From Azoarcus_F sp036734105 (lineage in GTDB: Bacteria; Pseudomonadota; Gammaproteobacteria; Burkholderiales; Rhodocyclaceae): a stretch of DNA of 64,000 nt. Where the stretch lies: NCBI GenBank assembly GCA_036734105.1, contig DAIMZH010000014.1:3212-67211 (forward strand), in the 5' to 3' direction. Shown piece by piece: positions 60,515-64,000 of this stretch. Under the pieces are notes generated by a model. The model saw nothing but the letters and a program-made list of their open reading frames with translations, searched no databases and was not told the DNA's origin. Within the stretch, counting starts at the first letter, position 1. Every line of letters starts with the position of its first letter. A program made the translations under genes and the position numbers.

Positions 60515-61447
60515 TTAAACGACCGCTTCTTCCTTCTGCTTTTTCGGCTTCATGAACTGCTCGCGGGACACACCCAGCCACATCACGATAGGGCTGGACA
60601 CCAGCATCGACGAGTACATGCCGAAGATGATGCTGATGATCAGCGCCAGCGCGAAGTAGTGCAGGGTTTCGCCGCCAAAGATCAGCATGGTGAAGGTGAC
60701 CATCAGTGTGGTGCTGTGGGTGATGACTGTGCGCGAGATGACCCGGGTGATGGAATGATCAATGACTTCTGCGGTGGTCAGCCCGCGTTTTTTGGTGAAG
60801 GTTTCACGAATCCGGTCAAAGATGATGACCGTCTCGTTGACCGAGTAACCCAGCGCAGCCAGTACTGCGGCCAGCACTGCCAGTGAGAAGTCCCATTGGA
60901 ACAGCGCGAAGAAACCAAGAATAATGAGGGCGTCATGGATGATTGCACCAATGGCAGCGATCGAAAAACGCCACTCGAAGCGCAAGGCCAGATAGATCAC
61001 GATACCTATCAGCACGAATAGCAGGGCGAGTGCACCGTCTGCAGCGAGTTCATCACCAATCTGTGGGCCAACGTACTCAACCCGACGTAACTCTGGGGCA
61101 GGGCCTTCGACCGCTTTGAGGGTGTCCAGCACATGCAGGGATATCCGGTCGGAATCCATGCCTTCGCGTGTCGGCAGGCGTACCAGAACGTCGCGGGCAC
61201 TGCCAAAGTGCTGTACTTGCGCATCGTTATAGCCTTCGCTGGCCAGCGCCTGCCGAATAGGTTCAACCTGAACCGCCTGAGGGTAATTGACTTCGACCAG
61301 TGTGCCGCCCGTGAACTCAACCGACAGGTTGAGTCCGCGTGTAGCCAGGAAGAAGATGGCCAGCAGCACCATGACGACAGACAGGATATTGAACTTCACC
61401 GCGTGACGGGTGAAGGGTATGTCTTTGTTGACTCGGAAAAATTCCAT
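60515..61447 (-). CDS. secF: protein translocase subunit SecF
   Basis: 310 aa from ATG 61447. It forms, with SecD, a proton-driven complex that helps pull proteins out on the periplasmic side of SecYEG. After the first helix comes VEFTGGTLVEVNYP in the periplasmic head, then the membrane domain with EWRFSIAAIGAIIHDALI, ALGYSVNETVIIFDRIRET near residue 230, and ALALIISIIFGMYSSM. It follows secD by about 30 bp. Confidence 0.98.
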   Translation of the reverse strand: MEFFRVNKDIPFTRHAVKFNILSVVMVLLAIFFLATRGLNLSVEFTGGTLVEVNYPQAVQVEPIRQALASEGYNDAQVQHFGSARDVLVRLPTREGMDSDRISLHVLDTLKAVEGPAPELRRVEYVGPQIGDELAADGALALLFVLIGIVIYLALRFEWRFSIAAIGAIIHDALIILGFFALFQWDFSLAVLAAVLAALGYSVNETVIIFDRIRETFTKKRGLTTAEVIDHSITRVISRTVITHSTTLMVTFTMLIFGGETLHYFALALIISIIFGMYSSMLVSSPIVMWLGVSREQFMKPKKQKEEAVV

Positions 61448-61476
61448 TTCCAGTGATCCTCGATCGATTCGTAGAC

Positions 61477-63315
61477 TCAGCCGATGCTGATGCCGCTGAG
61501 CTTGCGCTTGCGACCGTAGTAGGCGTTCACCAGCATGCGGGAGACGAGCACCGCGCTGAATACCGACGTGATGATGCCCAGGCACAGCACGACCGCAAAG
61601 CCGCGTACCGGGCCGGAGCCAAATACCAGCAAGGCTATACCGGCGATGAAGGTGGTGACGTTGGCGTCCAGAATGGTGTCGAAGGCCCTATCGTAACCGG
61701 CGTTGATTGCCGCTTGCGGCGACACGCCGTTGCGCAACTCCTCACGAATACGTTCGTTAATTAGCACGTTGGCATCGATCGCCATGCCCAGCGTCAGCGC
61801 GATGGCTGCTATGCCAGGGAGGGTTAGCGTGGCTTGCAGCACCGACAGCAAGGCCACCAGCAGCATCAGGTTTGCGGTGAGCGCGATAACCGAGATGATG
61901 CCCATGGCGGAGTAATAAACCGCAATGAAGACTGCGATGGCGATCATGCCCCACATGACGGAGTTGAAGCCCCGTGCGATGTTTTCTGCGCCGAGGCTGG
62001 GGCCGACAGTACGCTCCTCAATGATCTCCATTGGTGCGGCGAGGCTGCCCGCACGCAACAACAGCGCCACCTGATGGGCTTCGGTTGTGGTCATGCGGCC
62101 TGAAATCTGCACACGTCCGCCGCCGATTTCGGTGCGAATGACCGGCGCGGTCACGACTTCGCCACGACCGCGTTCGATCAGCAAAATGGCCATGCGTTTG
62201 CCGACGTTCTCGCGTGTGACATCACGAAAAATACGCGCGCCAGCAGAGTCGAGGGTCAGGTGCACTGCCGCTTCGTTGGTCTGGCTGTCAAAGCCGGGTT
62301 GAGCATCCACCAAGCGATCGCCAGTCAGCACCACTTCATTGCGTACCAGCAGGGGAGAGCCACCACGTTCGGTGTAAAGCTCGGTGCCAAACGGCACCTG
62401 TCCCTGCATGGCGGCTTCGAGTGCCCCGGGAGAGTCGTCGACCATGCGGATTTCGAGGGTAGCTGTGCGGCCGAGAATGTCCTTGGCGCGTGCCACATCC
62501 TGCACTCCAGGCAGTTGAACGACGATGCGGTCGATGCCCTGTTGCTGGATGATGGGTTCGGCCACCCCAAGTTCGTTGATACGGTTGCGCAGCGTCGTGA
62601 TGTTTTGTGTGATGGCGAATTCGCGGATGGTCTGCTGGGCAAATGGCGTGAGGGTGGCGATGAGTTTGAAGTCGTCGGCGCCGTCATCGCGCTCAGTCAA
62701 CTGCAAATCGTTGTTGCTGGCGGTAATGGCGGTGCGTGCTGCGCTGCGTGCGTCTGCATCACGGAAGCGCAAATGTATGGTGTTGCCTTCACGGTTGATG
62801 CCGGCATGGCGGATGCGGCGGTCACGCATCAGCGTGCGCAAGTCGCCAGAGGTCGAGTCGAGCCGGTTGATGATGGCGCCCGGCATGTCGACTTCGAGCA
62901 AAAAGTGAACGCCGCCGCGCAAGTCCAGGCCGAGGTACATCGGCAGGGCGCTGATGGATGTCAGCCAGTTTGGTGTGGCTGGCAGCAGGTTGAGGGCGAC
63001 GATGTAGGAAGGGTCGGCAGAATCGGGGTTCAGGCGATGTTCGATGAGGTCACGCGCCTGAATCTGCTCTTCGGTGTCGGTGAAGCGGAAGCGAATGCTG
63101 TTTTCGTCGGCCAGTACCGCCGTATGGTTCAGGCCTGACTCACGCAGGGCTTGCTCTATCGGTGCGATGAGGGAGGTTTCGAGATTGACAGTAGCCTTGC
63201 CGCTGGAGACCTGAACAGCCGGAACTTCACCGAAGAAGTTCGGGATGGTGTAGATCAGGCCAAAAAGCATGACAAGGACGATTAGGGTGTTCTTCCAGAT
63301 CGGAAAGCGATTCAT
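61477..63315 (-). CDS. secD: protein translocase subunit SecD
   Basis: 612 aa, typical length. The first helix near residues 9-25 is followed by a large periplasmic P1 domain with LGLDLRGGVHFLLEVDM, then GADDFKLIATL-type repeats and a six-helix RND-like membrane domain. Motifs near the end: PGIAAIALTLGMAIDANVLI, NERIREELRNG, and AVLCLGII-type helix. It works with SecF and YajC, both adjacent, and with SecA at 51565. Confidence 0.98.
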   Translation of the reverse strand: MNRFPIWKNTLIVLVMLFGLIYTIPNFFGEVPAVQVSSGKATVNLETSLIAPIEQALRESGLNHTAVLADENSIRFRFTDTEEQIQARDLIEHRLNPDSADPSYIVALNLLPATPNWLTSISALPMYLGLDLRGGVHFLLEVDMPGAIINRLDSTSGDLRTLMRDRRIRHAGINREGNTIHLRFRDADARSAARTAITASNNDLQLTERDDGADDFKLIATLTPFAQQTIREFAITQNITTLRNRINELGVAEPIIQQQGIDRIVVQLPGVQDVARAKDILGRTATLEIRMVDDSPGALEAAMQGQVPFGTELYTERGGSPLLVRNEVVLTGDRLVDAQPGFDSQTNEAAVHLTLDSAGARIFRDVTRENVGKRMAILLIERGRGEVVTAPVIRTEIGGGRVQISGRMTTTEAHQVALLLRAGSLAAPMEIIEERTVGPSLGAENIARGFNSVMWGMIAIAVFIAVYYSAMGIISVIALTANLMLLVALLSVLQATLTLPGIAAIALTLGMAIDANVLINERIREELRNGVSPQAAINAGYDRAFDTILDANVTTFIAGIALLVFGSGPVRGFAVVLCLGIITSVFSAVLVSRMLVNAYYGRKRKLSGISIG

Positions 63316-63402
63316 GGCAGATGTATCTTTCAGTTCGGGAGGCGCTTGGACTCCGCAGGGGTGATGCGCGCTGGGGCTGCCGTGGCAGCCCCAGCATGTT
63401 TG

Positions 63403-63735
63403 TTACAGGGTCTTGAGGGTTCCCTTGGGCAGCACGGTGGACACCGACTGGCGCTGAACCACGATGTCGACCTTGTCGGCGACTTCAAGATGCAGAAAGT
63501 TGTCACCGATGTCGGTGATACGCCCAGCCATACCGCCTTGAGTCACCACCTCATCGCCCTTGGCCAGCGCTTCGACCATGTTCTTGTGTTCCTTGGCACG
63601 CTTCATTTGCGGGCGGATCATGAGGAACCACAGAATGACGAACATCAGGATCAGGGGCAGCAAGCCCATGAAGCTGCCGGCTGCGTCGCCGCCAGCCTGA
63701 GCGTAGGCATTGGAAATGAACACGGGAAACTCCAT
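63403..63735 (-). CDS. yajC: Sec translocase accessory subunit YajC
   Basis: 110 aa. A single membrane helix near residues 23-40 (GLLPLILMFVILWFLMI) ends in RPQMKRAKEHKNMVEAL, the family hallmark, followed by a small cytoplasmic beta domain (GDEVVTQGGMAGRITDIGDNF). It binds SecDF. Placed between tgt and secD, as in most proteobacteria. Confidence 0.97.
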   Translation of the reverse strand: MEFPVFISNAYAQAGGDAAGSFMGLLPLILMFVILWFLMIRPQMKRAKEHKNMVEALAKGDEVVTQGGMAGRITDIGDNFLHLEVADKVDIVVQRQSVSTVLPKGTLKTL

Positions 63736-63789
63736 TCAGTATTGTTAAACGCGAAAGTATAACAGCAGGGGATAAAACCGGTTTGTGCA

Positions 63790-64000
63790 TCAGATGCTGG
63801 TGGCGCCAATGGACCTTTCCTGCGCGAAGCGCTCCCGGAATGCTGCAAAGCCGCCAGCAGAGATTGCGTCACGCATTTCGGCCATCAAGCACTGGTAATA
63901 GCGCAGGTTGTGGATGGTATTGAGTATGCTGCCGAGGATTTCGTTCGTTTTGTGCAGATGATGCAGATAGGCGCGACTGAAATTGCGACAGGTATAGCAG
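63790..64000 (-). CDS. tgt: tRNA-guanine transglycosylase, C-terminal end (cut by window edge)
   Basis: The last 69 residues, ending at TGA 63790. The visible part reads CYTCRNFSRAYLHHLHK and ILGSILNTIHNLRYYQ, the end of the zinc-binding region (two of its Cys and the His) and the C-terminal helix of bacterial Tgt. The enzyme swaps guanine for preQ1 in the wobble base of certain tRNAs. It heads the tgt-yajC-secD-secF run. The rest lies outside the window. Confidence 0.97.
   Translation of the reverse strand, partial: CYTCRNFSRAYLHHLHKTNEILGSILNTIHNLRYYQCLMAEMRDAISAGGFAAFRERFAQERSIGATSI

Overview
The window is a stretch of bacterial chromosome, high in GC and densely coded. It most resembles a betaproteobacterium of the Rhodocyclales/Zoogloeaceae type. 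I infer this from gene order and protein features, not from a database search. The pointers are a complete division and cell-wall (dcw) cluster ending in lpxC; the order prmA-accC-accB-aroQ-tlpA; the pcm-rhodanese-tolC block facing waaA; an olsB-plsC pair; a class A rnpB just before mraZ; and secD-secF-yajC-tgt order. The organism is Gram-negative (waaA, lpxC, tolC, RND pump, lipoproteins) and makes meso-DAP peptidoglycan (DNPR motif in MurE).

Layout. 1-2722: an RND efflux pump (cut by the window edge) with its lipoprotein adaptor, divergent from a TetR regulator; two tandem 15-bp palindromes lie at the adaptor promoter. 2986-6116: a two-gene operon of unknown function (a 709-aa TPR protein and a 337-aa protein), bracketed by inverted hairpins that resemble IS200/IS605-type ends. 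This is the clearest accessory unit in the window. 6319-9250: thiD-thiC under a TPP riboswitch, with thiC broken by a small deletion and frameshift. 9286-10055: a GDT1-family Mn exporter under a yybP-ykoY Mn riboswitch. 10190-14160: a carbonic-anhydrase-like exported protein that lacks one zinc ligand, then pcm, a rhodanese and a TolC protein. 14179-20608: waaA, a UDP-sugar epimerase, apaH, ornithine-lipid-type acyltransferases, a PfkB kinase and a glycine-zipper lipoprotein. 20742-31647: DUF3426 protein, prmA, accC, accB, aroQ, a TlpA thioredoxin, an NT-fold protein, mpl, dolP, a SIS-domain isomerase, yraN, rsmI and pyrC. 31644-32525: a small lipoprotein and RNase P RNA.

32759-50948 is the dcw cluster: mraZ-rsmH-ftsL-ftsI-murE-murF-mraY-murD-ftsW-murG-murC-ddlB-ftsQ-ftsA-ftsZ-lpxC plus a 58-aa membrane protein. 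From mraZ to ddlB neighbouring genes overlap by 4 bp (murF/mraY by 11), which implies one translationally coupled transcript. It starts at a promoter overlapping four 10-bp-spaced GTGRR-like repeats, the expected MraZ operator. 50972-58169: dciA (reverse), secA with a strong terminator, argJ, apaG, purB and a DUF2322 protein. 58407-64000: a DUF3179 protein, a decayed cardiolipin-synthase-like gene, a YgjP-like metallopeptidase, secF, secD, yajC and the 3' end of tgt.

No tRNA, CRISPR array, intact transposase or prophage gene was seen. Most of the window is housekeeping DNA. The points most worth a second look are the unknown two-gene operon, the broken thiC, a second THI-box-like copy over the thiD ribosome binding site, the degenerate carbonic anhydrase, and the cls remnant.
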